NCBI RefSeq assembly: GCF_000682735.1
Contig: NZ_AWFD01000035.1
Location: 167,812 to 231,811, forward strand
DNA length: 64,000 nt
Direction: 5' to 3'
From: Hyphomonas sp. CY54-11-8
Lineage (GTDB): Bacteria; Pseudomonadota; Alphaproteobacteria; Caulobacterales; Hyphomonadaceae
The position numbers were made by a program, and so were the translations under genes. Positions 17,407-25,965 of this stretch are shown here, piece by piece (within the stretch, counting starts at the first letter, position 1; each line of letters begins with the position of its first letter). A model generated the notes under the pieces. That model was not told where the DNA came from. It made no database searches and was given only the letters and a program-made list of their open reading frames with translations.

Positions 17407-18564
17407 ATGGAAATCGGCAATACCAGGGACATCGACGCCGCGATCCGCAATGCGCGGCCGCTAAGCCTGCTGGCAAGCCAGAGGCCGGAATTCGCTGATG
17501 TCGAGCGGATCTGGGAAACCGAACTCGCGCCGGAGCTCGGCGCACGGGAAGTGATCCGCAGGCAGACAATTTCACGCGCAAAGTCCCGAACCCTCCTCGG
17601 TGGACTCGCGGCGCTGCCGGTCGTGATCGTCATGCTGTTCCTGTCGGGGGGATTTGGAATTTTCTTTCCGCTGTCGTTTTTCGTCGGCGTGATCATCGTC
17701 GTCGGCATTTCTGGCTTTGACTGGCTGAAGGTCTATTCGATGAAGTCCCAGACCAAGGACCTCATTCTCAAGACCGCCTGCAAGCCGTTCGGTTTCCGGT
17801 ATGAGACCCTGCACCCGGACCTTTCCGGCATCGAGGATTTCCAGTCGCTCAGAACGCGCGGCAAGGAATTGATGGGAGCCATCAACGGGCCGCAGACTGG
17901 AAAAGAGCGCACCGTCTCCACCGTGTTTGGCGACATCCAGGTCACCCTGCATGATACAGCCGGCGCGCCGGCGCCGACCCCGGCCTACCAGGTCCTGAAG
18001 GATGCGGCGCTGCTGCCAGGGCATAGCCAGCGAAAGTTCGAGGATCTGATCGAGGGCGAACGGGCAGGCGCCAAGTTCGCGCTTGTCGAAGCGAAGCTCG
18101 ATACGGGCGGCAAGAACAGCCAGACCGTGTTTCAGGGCATCCTGATCCATATCGAATATCCCCAGCGCTTTTCCGGGCGGACGCTGATGACCCGGTCGGG
18201 CTGGTGGAAACGCGGCAAGGGCGCTGGCGACCTGAAAAAAGTGGATCTCATCTCCCGCGAACTGGATGAGGCTTTCACAGTCTATTCCAGCGATCAGGTC
18301 GAGGCGCGCGCCTTGCTCTCGCCCGACAGAATGGAACGTCTCATCGCGCTGGAACGCCACTTCTCGGGCGGCAAGCTGCGGGGCCTGTTCGACGGAGGTC
18401 ACATGACGCTGGTACTCGAAGCAGACAACCAGTTTGAGGCCGGCTCCGTCTTCAAACCACTGGTCGACCCGCGCCGCTTCTCGACCGCCTTGTCGGAACT
18501 GGGGCTTGTCTGCGACCTGATCGACGGCTTTCTCACGCGCGAATGGGTACAGGGCCGGATCTGA
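17407..18564 (+). CDS. DUF3137 membrane protein
   Basis: Function unknown. The 385-residue product has a cytosolic N-terminus (1-60), two adjacent membrane segments (about 62-80 and 83-102) and then a large soluble C-terminal domain. The pattern TVFGDIQVTLHDT, FQGILIHIEYPQRFSGRTLM and GHMTLVLEADNQFEAGS belongs to DUF3137. From recall, members often sit next to LemA, but no lemA is present here. It follows the diguanylate cyclase by 59 bp and is probably co-transcribed. Confidence 0.85.
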   Translation: MEIGNTRDIDAAIRNARPLSLLASQRPEFADVERIWETELAPELGAREVIRRQTISRAKSRTLLGGLAALPVVIVMLFLSGGFGIFFPLSFFVGVIIVVGISGFDWLKVYSMKSQTKDLILKTACKPFGFRYETLHPDLSGIEDFQSLRTRGKELMGAINGPQTGKERTVSTVFGDIQVTLHDTAGAPAPTPAYQVLKDAALLPGHSQRKFEDLIEGERAGAKFALVEAKLDTGGKNSQTVFQGILIHIEYPQRFSGRTLMTRSGWWKRGKGAGDLKKVDLISRELDEAFTVYSSDQVEARALLSPDRMERLIALERHFSGGKLRGLFDGGHMTLVLEADNQFEAGSVFKPLVDPRRFSTALSELGLVCDLIDGFLTREWVQGRI

Positions 18565-18579
18565 ACCGGGTGATGAATC

Positions 18580-18595
18580 CGGACAGGCCTGTCCG
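18580..18595. other. 16-bp perfect palindrome downstream of the DUF3137 gene
   Basis: CGGACAGGCCTGTCCG is fully self-complementary with no loop. It starts 15 nt after the stop codon. Lacking a loop and a T run it is a poor terminator. It could be a protein-binding site ahead of the gene at 18706. Confidence 0.4.
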
Positions 18596-18705
18596 ACAGG
18601 GGCAAGCGGTCCGATACGCTGCGGGCGCTGGGGATTCCGCGTGATGTGTGAGCCATATCGCAAGCGTGAATTCCCCGCATAGGCGCTCATGCCAGTCTTC
18701 CCGGC

Positions 18706-19302
18706 ATGACAGATCTCAGCGATGTCCTCACCCATACCTGGAAGACCCTTGCCCGCGTCATCGCCGAAACCGGCGTGAATGCGGACCTGTTCAAGGCGCC
18801 GGAAACGGTTCCGAAAACGGTGAAGCGGCGCGTCTCGGCAGAGCTGAAGCGGCTCGGCGTGCTGCTCCGCCGTCTGATCTTCCTGATGACTTTTCGGGTG
18901 GAGTTGGCGCCAGTGACGCCGAGGCCTGGGTCGAACCATTTCGAGAAAGCGGAGGGCGAGACGCAGTCGAGGTACACCTTCTCGCTTGTCCCAACACAGG
19001 CAGACGAAACACCGGACTTCCTGCGCGGGCCGGTCACGGTCCCGGAGCGCGAGCCCAGCCTCGCTGCGTCCCTGATCGCCCGCTGGCAGGCCATGCTGGA
19101 CACGCTGAAACACGCCAACCGCCGCGCCAAATGCCTGGCCCGCACGATCCAGCGCCGGAAAGCGAATGGCGAGCCGAAGCCCTACATCGTGCTCGTCCCC
19201 GGAACGCATGCCATGCACCGCGCCGTGGCCTTCGTCTCGGGCGGGCTCACCGTCCAGCTGATCGAGGCGCTGCGAGACTGGCCGGTACCCAATAGAGGTT
19301 GA
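18706..19302 (+). CDS. Hypothetical protein, 198 residues
   Basis: Not recognised. The protein is basic in the middle and C-terminal parts (KHANRRAKCLARTIQRRKAN) and has no signal peptide. A single hydrophobic stretch (VLLRRLIFLMTFRVELAPV, about 46-64) may be buried rather than membrane-spanning. Coding is supported by length, strand consistency with the two genes before it, and GC-rich third positions. A longer reverse-strand frame crosses it but spans the DUF3137 gene as well and is not credible. The nearby palindrome may control it. Confidence 0.6.
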   Translation: MTDLSDVLTHTWKTLARVIAETGVNADLFKAPETVPKTVKRRVSAELKRLGVLLRRLIFLMTFRVELAPVTPRPGSNHFEKAEGETQSRYTFSLVPTQADETPDFLRGPVTVPEREPSLAASLIARWQAMLDTLKHANRRAKCLARTIQRRKANGEPKPYIVLVPGTHAMHRAVAFVSGGLTVQLIEALRDWPVPNRG

Positions 19303-19371
19303 TCCCAGCCAAAATCAGGAATCTTGCCGGAGCGCGGACGCGTTTCCGGGTAAAGGTGCTGGGCGTGGTAT

Positions 19372-20559
19372 TTATTGGGCCTTGCTGACCACGCCGAAGG
19401 CTTCCTCGGCGATCACGCGTTCCTCATTGGTCGGAATAACGAAGGCCTTCACCTGGCTGTCCGCCATTGAAATGCAGAGGGCGTTCTTCCGGTTGGCTTC
19501 GTCTGACAGGTGGAGCCCCATCCAGCCGAGATGGTCAGCCACCGCCGCCCGGATCGCGGCATCATTCTCGCCGATGCCAGCGGTGAAAACGAGGGCGTCC
19601 AAGCCGCCAATGCTCATCGTCAGGCGGCCGATTTCCCCGGCGATGCGCAGGGCGAACAGGTCCAGCGCTTCCTTCGCGCGCGGATCATCGCTCGCTTCAA
19701 GCTCCCGGCAGTCAGCGCTGATCCCGCCCGAAACGCCTTTCAGGCCGGACTGGTGGTAGAGCATGTCTTCCACTTCGCCGGTCGGCCGGTGTTCCTGTTG
19801 CAGCAGGTGAAGGATCACGCCGGGGTCGAGCGCGCCGCACCGGGTCGCCATCGGTACGCCGTCGATGGTGGAGAAGCCCATGCTCGTGTCCTTGCTCTTG
19901 CCATCCAGCATGGCGCAAAGGCTGGCCCCGCTGCCGAGATGGGCGGCGATCACGCGACCGGCTGCGGCCTCCGGAAACTGGCGGCGAAGTTCGGCGGCGA
20001 TGAATTTGTAGGACAGGCCATGGAAGCCATAGCGCTTGATGCCGCGGTCATGCAGATCGCGCGGCAAGGCGAAGCGCCGAATCAGTTCCGGATTGGTCCT
20101 GTGAAACACCGTGTCGAACGAGGCGACCTGGACAAGCTCCGGCCGGACCTGCCGCATCGCGCGGACCAGACGGAGCGCCTGCGGCTGGTGCAACGGCGCA
20201 AGAATGGAGAGGGCCTCGATCCGGGCGAGGGAGTCATCGTCGATCAAAACCGGCCCATCGAATTCATCCCCCCCATGCACCACGCGGTGGCCCACACAGC
20301 TCAGTTTGCTGAGGTCATAATGTTCGGAGAACCAGTCCAGCGTTTCCACCATCACATCGGTGAGGTGGCCCGCGTGATCGGCCTTCAGCGCGACGTCAAA
20401 CACTGCCTTGCCCTCGACAAGGTGGAAGGTCAGCGGGCTGCGTCGGAAGTCGATCAGCGCGTCGGCGATCCGGTCAGGCTTTTCGCCTTCAATACTGAAA
20501 AGGCCGATCTTCACGGAGGAAGAGCCGGCATTGAACGTCATCAGCAAAGGGCCGGACAT
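19372..20559 (-). CDS. ackA: Acetate kinase
   Basis: Interconverts acetyl phosphate + ADP and acetate + ATP. The 395-residue length is normal. N-terminal NAGSSSVKIGLF (nucleotide fold), CVGHRVVHGGDEF, the catalytic-region FDTVFHRTNPELIRRFALPR and GFHGLSYKFI are family signatures, and VFTAGIGENDAAIR near the C-terminus completes the fold. Last gene of the phaC - MaoC/Pta - ackA operon, starting 1 bp after the previous stop codon. It may act on acyl phosphates other than acetyl, given the PHA setting. Confidence 0.95.
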   Translation of the reverse strand: MSGPLLMTFNAGSSSVKIGLFSIEGEKPDRIADALIDFRRSPLTFHLVEGKAVFDVALKADHAGHLTDVMVETLDWFSEHYDLSKLSCVGHRVVHGGDEFDGPVLIDDDSLARIEALSILAPLHQPQALRLVRAMRQVRPELVQVASFDTVFHRTNPELIRRFALPRDLHDRGIKRYGFHGLSYKFIAAELRRQFPEAAAGRVIAAHLGSGASLCAMLDGKSKDTSMGFSTIDGVPMATRCGALDPGVILHLLQQEHRPTGEVEDMLYHQSGLKGVSGGISADCRELEASDDPRAKEALDLFALRIAGEIGRLTMSIGGLDALVFTAGIGENDAAIRAAVADHLGWMGLHLSDEANRKNALCISMADSQVKAFVIPTNEERVIAEEAFGVVSKAQ

Positions 20560-20560
20560 G

Positions 20561-21961
20561 TCAGCTGCCTGACTTGGTGTAGGTCATGCCGACACTCAAG
20601 CGGGCGAGGGCTGCCGACGCCATGCGGGCCGTCAGCGGATCGGCCCGGCTGGTCAGCACGATCGGCACCCGCGCGCCGAGGATCAGGCCGGCGGCAATGG
20701 CGTCGGCGAAGTAGATCAGCTGCTTGGCCAGCATGTTGCCGGCTTCAAGATCCGGCACGAGGAGGATGTCTGCTTGCCCTGCAACGGGAGAGACGATGCC
20801 CTTGGTCTTGGCGGCAGCCATGCTGATGGCATTGTCATAGGCGAGCGGGCCATCGACCCGGGCACCGGAAATCTGTCCCCGCGCTGCCATCACGGTGAGC
20901 GCCGCGGCGTCTAGCGTGGCAGGCATGTCGGCGTTCACAGTTTCGACCGCCGCGAGCACGGCAACCAGCGGCTCCTCAACGCCCAACTGGTGCATGAGAT
21001 CGACGGCGTTCTGGCAGATGTCGCGCTTCTGATCGAGGGAGGGAAGAATATTCACGGCCGCATCGGTCACGATCAGCGGCTTTTCATACGCCGGAATGTC
21101 CATGGCGTAGACATGACTGATACGGCGCTCCGTACGCAGGCCTGAGTCACGGGCGATGACCGCGCCGAGGAGTTCATCCGTATGGAGACTTCCCTTCACA
21201 AGAACGGAGACGTCTCCGCTGACAGCCATTTCCACCGCTTTCGCGGCGGCCGCGTGGCTGTGTTCGGTGTCGATAATGTTGAAGCCGTCCAGAGAGACGC
21301 CGGCTTCTTCGGCGGCTGCTTCGATCTTGGCGCGGGGGCCGATCAGGACGGGTTCCAGAAGGTCTTCGTCCCGCACCTCGACAGCGCCCTGAATGGCGAT
21401 GGGGGAACAGGGATGAACGATCGCCGCCTGAACAGTCGGCGAGGCTTTTGCCCGTTCGATGAAGGCGTCATAGCGGTCATGGCGGCGAAGGCGAATGCCT
21501 GGCATGTGCTTGCGTTTGACTCGGACGCTGTCTTTCGGAGCGATGACGGTCGCTTCGCCCTTCAGGACGGTCTCGCCATCTTGATTGGTGCAAACGGTCT
21601 CCAGCCGGACGAGACGCTTCTTGTCCTGCTTCTCCAGCACTGTCACGGTCGCGGTGACGGTGTCGCCCGGAAACACAGGCTTGGTGAAGGCGATGGTCTG
21701 GCCGAGATAGATACAGCCGGGGCCGGGCAGGGTGGTGCCCAGAACGGCGGAAATGAGCGAAGCGGTCCACATGCCATGGGCAACCGGCTTGCCGAAGATA
21801 TCCTTCGCCGCGAACTCGGCATCGAGATGGGCCGGGTTTACGTCGCCGGAAACAAGCGCGAACAGTTCGATGTCATTTTCGGTGACGGCGCGTTCCAGCG
21901 AAGCGGTGTCGCCGACCTTGATCTGGTCATAGGTGCGGTTTTCGAGAAAGACATCAATCAT
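20561..21961 (-). CDS. Fused MaoC-type enoyl-CoA hydratase / phosphate acyltransferase
   Basis: Two-domain enzyme of 466 residues. Residues 1-140 are a MaoC hotdog domain with DVNPAHLDAEFAAKDIFGKP and VAHGMWTASLISAVLG, matching the (R)-specific hydratase motif D-x-N-P-x-H. Residues 150-466 are a phosphate acetyl/butyryltransferase domain (VLVKGSLHTDELLGAVI, VTDAAVNILPSLDQKRDI, DILLVPDLEAGNMLAKQL). This bifunctional layout is known in proteobacteria. The reaction expected is acyl-CoA + Pi to acyl phosphate + CoA, paired with hydration of enoyl-CoA. It sits between phaC and ackA with spacings of 12 and 1 bp, so (R)-3-hydroxyacyl-CoA supply for PHA and acyl-phosphate ATP generation appear linked. 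Confidence 0.92.
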   Translation of the reverse strand: MIDVFLENRTYDQIKVGDTASLERAVTENDIELFALVSGDVNPAHLDAEFAAKDIFGKPVAHGMWTASLISAVLGTTLPGPGCIYLGQTIAFTKPVFPGDTVTATVTVLEKQDKKRLVRLETVCTNQDGETVLKGEATVIAPKDSVRVKRKHMPGIRLRRHDRYDAFIERAKASPTVQAAIVHPCSPIAIQGAVEVRDEDLLEPVLIGPRAKIEAAAEEAGVSLDGFNIIDTEHSHAAAAKAVEMAVSGDVSVLVKGSLHTDELLGAVIARDSGLRTERRISHVYAMDIPAYEKPLIVTDAAVNILPSLDQKRDICQNAVDLMHQLGVEEPLVAVLAAVETVNADMPATLDAAALTVMAARGQISGARVDGPLAYDNAISMAAAKTKGIVSPVAGQADILLVPDLEAGNMLAKQLIYFADAIAAGLILGARVPIVLTSRADPLTARMASAALARLSVGMTYTKSGS

Positions 21962-21973
21962 GGGTGGGCACTC

Positions 21974-23746
21974 CTACCTCTGGAATACATAGGTTCCGGG
22001 CGCCTCTTCAAGCGCGGGATAACCCTTGCGCGCCGCGCCCATTCGTGGCGGGCGGATCAAACCAGCCGAGGAATGCTTCGCCAGCCAGGCGCTCCAGCCG
22101 GTCCACCAGGAGCCGGATTTCTCCGTCGCGGCTTCCAGCCACTGGTCGGGACTGAGGATCTGGTCGCGGTGGCGGTGATGGGCGATGCGGTAATGACGCC
22201 CATTGTGGCCGGGCTCGCTGACGATGCCGGCATTGTGTCCGCCAGTGGCCAGAGCAAATGTAATATCCGTGTCGGCCAGCTGGTGGATCTTGTAGACCGA
22301 CCGCCATGGCGCGACATGGTCGTGCTCGGTGCCGACGGCAAAGACCGGCACGCGCAGGCCCTGAAGGGCGACCGGCCGGCCATCGACCATGAAGCGTCCA
22401 TTGGCGAGGTCGTTGTTGATGTAAAGCTTCTTCAGATATTCCGAATGCATCCGGTAAGGCATGCGTGTCGTATCGGCGTTCCAGGCCATGAGGTCGAACA
22501 TCGGCGCGCGTTCGCCCATCATGTATTCCTTCACCATACGCGACCAGAGCAGGTCGTTCGATCGGAGCAGCTGGAACGCACCGGCCATCTCGTCTGCCGA
22601 AAGAAAGCCGCGGTTCCACATGATGCTTTCGAGGAAATGCATCTGGCTGTGGTCGATGAAGAGGGCGAGTTCGCCGGGCTCGCTGAAGTCAGTTTGCGCC
22701 GCCAGCAGCGAGACGGATGCGAGCCGGTCATCGCCGTCGCGCGCCATGGCGGAGGCTGCGACGGAAAGCAAAGTTCCGCCGAGGCAATAGCCGGTCGCGT
22801 GAACCTTGCGATCCGGGCAGATCGCGTTGATCGCTTCCAGCGCGTCCATCACGCCCATGCGACGATAGTCGTTCAGGGACAGGTCACGATCATCGGCGGA
22901 CGGGTTGCGCCACGAGATGGCGAAGACGGTGAAGCCCTGTTCGGTCAGGTATTTCACCATCGAGTTCTGCGGCGACAGGTCGAGAATATAATACTTCATG
23001 ATCCAGGCCGGCACGATCAGGACCGGTTCGGCGTGAACCTCCTTGGTGGCGGGCGCGTACTGGATCAGTTCGATCAGGTGATTGCGGAAGACGATCCGGC
23101 CGGGGGTGACGGCAACGTCTTCACCTGGAATGAAGTCTTCGGTGCCGACCGGAGGTTTTTTCTGGATTTGGCGGCGAATGTCTTCGCGCCAGTTTTCGAA
23201 ACCCTGGATGAAGTTCTGTCCGCCCGTCTCCCGCATCCGCTCCAGAACTTCCGGATTGGTGAAGGGATTGTTCGAAGGGGAGAAGATGTCCAGCATCTGG
23301 CGCGCGACGAAAGAGACGACTTCCTCATGATGCGGACTGACGCCAGGAACATCGTGCGTGAGGTTGTGCCACCATTGCTGGGTCAGCAGGAAGGATTGAG
23401 ACCAGACGCCAAAAGGCTGCTTTCGCCAGGCCGGGTCACGGAAGCGGTTGTCGCCGGGCAGCGGCTCGATGCAGCAATCAGCTTCTTCCTGGCCCATTGT
23501 GGACAACAGATAGGCCGACAGGCGGTTGCTTTTGCGGAAAGCCTTTTGGACCATTTCCAGCTGCTTGCCTGGCGCGGACTGAAGGTGAAGCGTCCAGTCC
23601 ATGTAAGCGAGTGCGAGTGAGGCCGGGGAAACGCCGCTGGAAAATCGGCTGATCAGCGTGTCCCGCATCCGGTCCATCGCTTCGAAAGCGGCTTGGCGCG
23701 CGGCATCGGGATCATTGGGGTTATTCGGTGTATCTGAAGCAGGCAT
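21974..23746 (-). CDS. phaC: Class I poly-beta-hydroxyalkanoate synthase (copy 1)
   Basis: Polymerises (R)-3-hydroxyacyl-CoA into PHA storage granules. The 590-residue product has the nucleophile box GYCLGG (about residue 318, cysteine in place of lipase serine), the Asp segment VGTEHDHVAPW and the His segment GGHNAGIV. The usual W-rich C-terminus is SWWTGWSAWLAKHS. There is no phaE, phaR or phasin next to it, consistent with class I. First gene of the reverse-strand phaC - MaoC/Pta - ackA operon. A second, different phaC lies at 28967-30793. Confidence 0.95.
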   Translation of the reverse strand: MPASDTPNNPNDPDAARQAAFEAMDRMRDTLISRFSSGVSPASLALAYMDWTLHLQSAPGKQLEMVQKAFRKSNRLSAYLLSTMGQEEADCCIEPLPGDNRFRDPAWRKQPFGVWSQSFLLTQQWWHNLTHDVPGVSPHHEEVVSFVARQMLDIFSPSNNPFTNPEVLERMRETGGQNFIQGFENWREDIRRQIQKKPPVGTEDFIPGEDVAVTPGRIVFRNHLIELIQYAPATKEVHAEPVLIVPAWIMKYYILDLSPQNSMVKYLTEQGFTVFAISWRNPSADDRDLSLNDYRRMGVMDALEAINAICPDRKVHATGYCLGGTLLSVAASAMARDGDDRLASVSLLAAQTDFSEPGELALFIDHSQMHFLESIMWNRGFLSADEMAGAFQLLRSNDLLWSRMVKEYMMGERAPMFDLMAWNADTTRMPYRMHSEYLKKLYINNDLANGRFMVDGRPVALQGLRVPVFAVGTEHDHVAPWRSVYKIHQLADTDITFALATGGHNAGIVSEPGHNGRHYRIAHHRHRDQILSPDQWLEAATEKSGSWWTGWSAWLAKHSSAGLIRPPRMGAARKGYPALEEAPGTYVFQR

Positions 23747-23925
23747 CGAATTGTCAGCTTTCTGCCACGCATGGAATTTTGGCGATTTGGCCAGTTTTGT
23801 ATGCCGAAAAATAGTGCCGGTTTATTTAAACCATTTGACGGAAATGCATCTGCCTTCACAACGATGTGCTGGAGAAGCGTTTTGGTGCCCGGCCGGGCAC
23901 GAAAAGCCCGGCCGGACACCGGTTA

Positions 23926-24465
23926 TCAGGATCGGCTGGAAAGATGCCGGATCAGGGCGCGGGCTTCTGGTGTCGGAGGTTTCTCGGTACGCCGGTAATC
24001 AGATCCGTCTGCTTTACGGCTCACCAGTCTGAAATCGACGAGCTCCCGCCTTATCAGCGCGGCATCCTCGAACAGGTGAAGTCTATCCAGTAGGGCAGTG
24101 ATCTGCTTGTCGTTGAGCACACTGTTGGCAGGCAGACGAGCCCACAGGGCCCACAAGCAGAGCTCTTGCATGGACCTGCGCGATGACCACTGAGTCAGTC
24201 GGCCTTGTGCATCGAACAGGTTCAGCGCCCGCTCGACGATTGTGTGGTCGACTGGTTTCGATATCATCCTGGGTTCGGACAGGCGCTCGCCAGCCTGATG
24301 TGCAGCTCGCAGGTGCTGGAAATTCCGGAAGCCGTTCGCACGCGCCAACATGTTCATCAGAGTCAAGTGCGAAGGCGGTGCCTCCGCTGACATCAGCTGT
24401 TGCGTCAGTGCGCGTGAAAAATTGGAGATGTCCTCAATAGAGAGGGGAATTGAGTCTCTGGGCAT
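23926..24465 (-). CDS. DUF2087 domain protein
   Basis: 179 residues, function unknown. The N-terminal third carries a helical motif, LTLMNMLARANGFRNFQHLR (about 38-57), like that in small glyoxalase-superfamily-related proteins. The C-terminal part (about 75-160) matches DUF2087 with ALNLFDAQGRLTQWSSRRSM, LWARLPANSVLNDKQITALL and LVDFRLVSRKADGSDYRR. DUF2087 is often joined to DNA-binding regulators, so a regulatory role is possible. No signal peptide. It is alone on the reverse strand between phaC and the DUF2842 gene; the flanking gaps (179 and 183 bp) show nothing I recognise. Confidence 0.8.
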   Translation of the reverse strand: MPRDSIPLSIEDISNFSRALTQQLMSAEAPPSHLTLMNMLARANGFRNFQHLRAAHQAGERLSEPRMISKPVDHTIVERALNLFDAQGRLTQWSSRRSMQELCLWALWARLPANSVLNDKQITALLDRLHLFEDAALIRRELVDFRLVSRKADGSDYRRTEKPPTPEARALIRHLSSRS

Positions 24466-24648
24466 GATTCATCCATCGCGTGCCGCATCAGGGTCGTTGG
24501 TCGCTGACTTACGACGGGGCACTGGACAATAACCATGTGACTGTCGGTTTGATTATGCAGGTTTAGCTTCCCGGTGGGACAGCGACGCCTCGGTGAACTG
24601 CGGACCGTGAACGCCAAATACCATTTCACCGTTTTCCGGGCAATCCGC

Positions 24649-24855
24649 CTATTCGTCTTCCGGTGGCGGGGTGCCGCGGTTCATCCAGGCGAACAAAGGT
24701 TTCAGCGGGAATATCCATGAGATACCGGCAACGACATAGAAAACCAGCTCCGCCCAGCGCGGCCACGTCGAGGTCATGCCGCCAATTGTGGCCGCCAAAA
24801 CGATATAAACAATCAGGTAGACCAGCAGGATCAGGGCGGTGAGGGGCTTGCGCAT
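24649..24855 (-). CDS. DUF2842 small membrane protein
   Basis: 68-residue protein with two hydrophobic segments (about 5-27 and 33-52) and the ending FAWMNRGTPPPEDE. The pattern WPRWAELVFYVVAGISWIFP, then LKPLF, is that of DUF2842, a small alphaproteobacterial inner-membrane family of unknown role. It is divergent from ctaA (72 bp). From recall DUF2842 genes are often near cytochrome-oxidase assembly genes, so a supporting role there is possible but unproven. Confidence 0.85.
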   Translation of the reverse strand: MRKPLTALILLVYLIVYIVLAATIGGMTSTWPRWAELVFYVVAGISWIFPLKPLFAWMNRGTPPPEDE

Positions 24856-24927
24856 GAATGCAGTCCTTTGTGCAGATGCGACCCCGCAGACCCTTGCGGG
24901 GCGCCAGCCTCACGTCAATTAAAGCGC

Positions 24928-25965
24928 ATGAGCGAAACCACAATCCCCCCCGCTGCTGCCATCTGGATCCGCCGCTGGCTGATCCTGGTGGGCCTGATGG
25001 TCTATGCGATGATCCTGATCGGCGGCGCCACGCGCCTCACCGATTCCGGCCTGTCGATTACAGAATGGGATCCGATCAAAGGGGCCATTCCGCCGCTTTC
25101 TACCGAGGCCTGGAGCGAGGCTTTCGCCAAATACCAGAGCACAGCGGAATACCGGTACATCAACCACGGCATGTCCATGTCGGAGTTCCAGCATATCTAC
25201 TGGTGGGAGTGGGGGCACCGCTTCTTCGGCCGGATGATCGGCCTGGTCGCTGTGCTGGGCATCGCGGTGTTCGCCGTCCGGAAGTGGCTGACGCGTCCGC
25301 TTATGTGGAAGCTGTTCGGGCTTGTGGCGCTGGGCGGACTTCAGGGCGCGATCGGCTGGTGGATGGTGTCGAGCGGTATCGGGCAGACGACCCGGGTGGA
25401 TGTCGCGCCTTACCGGCTGATGACCCACTTTATCCTGGCACTGTTGATCATCGCCATTGTTGCCTGGCTGTGGCTGGACCTCGGCAATCGGGCGCGCAGT
25501 ACAGCATCCCGCGCGGTGCGGGTCACGGCGAAACTGTTCCTGCTGGCGGTTTTTGTGCAAATGGCAGCCGGTGCGCTCGTCGCCGGACTGGACGCCGGGC
25601 GCAGTTATAATGACTGGCCGCTCATGGCGGGTGAACTGGTCCCCTCACATTACCTGGAAGGCGACCTCGGTATCCGCAGCCTGTTTGAGGGGCGCGCGGC
25701 AACTCAGTTCAATCACCGCATCATCGCCTATGCGATCTGGGCGGCCAGCCTTGTGGCGGCGTTGGCCTTCCGGAAGACCGCGTACGGGCGCAGCTTTATC
25801 GTCTTCGCCGGGTTGGTCAGCTTGCAGGCCGTGTGGGGAATCCTGACGCTGCTGCACGCGGCGCCCATGAACCTCGCCCTGCTGCATCAGGCGATCGGGG
25901 TTGTGGTGACGCTGGCGGCCGTCCGCCTTGCATGGCAGACGGCGCGCCCGGAAGCGTCGGACTAG
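24928..25965 (+). CDS. ctaA: Heme A synthase (CtaA/COX15)
   Basis: Inner-membrane enzyme that oxidises the C8 methyl of heme O to make heme A for aa3-type cytochrome oxidase. The 345-residue, eight-helix product belongs to the COX15-like type of alphaproteobacteria. Conserved segments are GGATRLTDSGLSITEWDPIK, INHGMSMSEFQHIYWWEWGH (heme-ligand histidines), AALVAG-like LVAGLDAGRSYNDWPLM and TQFNHRIIAYAIW. ATG 24928 is chosen because the upstream extension is non-hydrophobic and unlike the family. The stop shares CTAG with the stop of the convergent gene. Confidence 0.95.
   Translation: MSETTIPPAAAIWIRRWLILVGLMVYAMILIGGATRLTDSGLSITEWDPIKGAIPPLSTEAWSEAFAKYQSTAEYRYINHGMSMSEFQHIYWWEWGHRFFGRMIGLVAVLGIAVFAVRKWLTRPLMWKLFGLVALGGLQGAIGWWMVSSGIGQTTRVDVAPYRLMTHFILALLIIAIVAWLWLDLGNRARSTASRAVRVTAKLFLLAVFVQMAAGALVAGLDAGRSYNDWPLMAGELVPSHYLEGDLGIRSLFEGRAATQFNHRIIAYAIWAASLVAALAFRKTAYGRSFIVFAGLVSLQAVWGILTLLHAAPMNLALLHQAIGVVVTLAAVRLAWQTARPEASD

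Noticed and set aside
17572..19218. 548-codon reverse open frame opposite the DUF3137 gene and the orphan
   Set aside because: It spans two forward genes, one of them a recognised family, and its translation is low-complexity and Arg/Gly-rich.
21182..23620. 812-codon forward open frame opposite the MaoC/Pta fusion and phaC
   Set aside because: It is antisense to two clear enzymes with intact motifs. Long mirror frames are common in GC-rich DNA, and it contains no recognisable domain.
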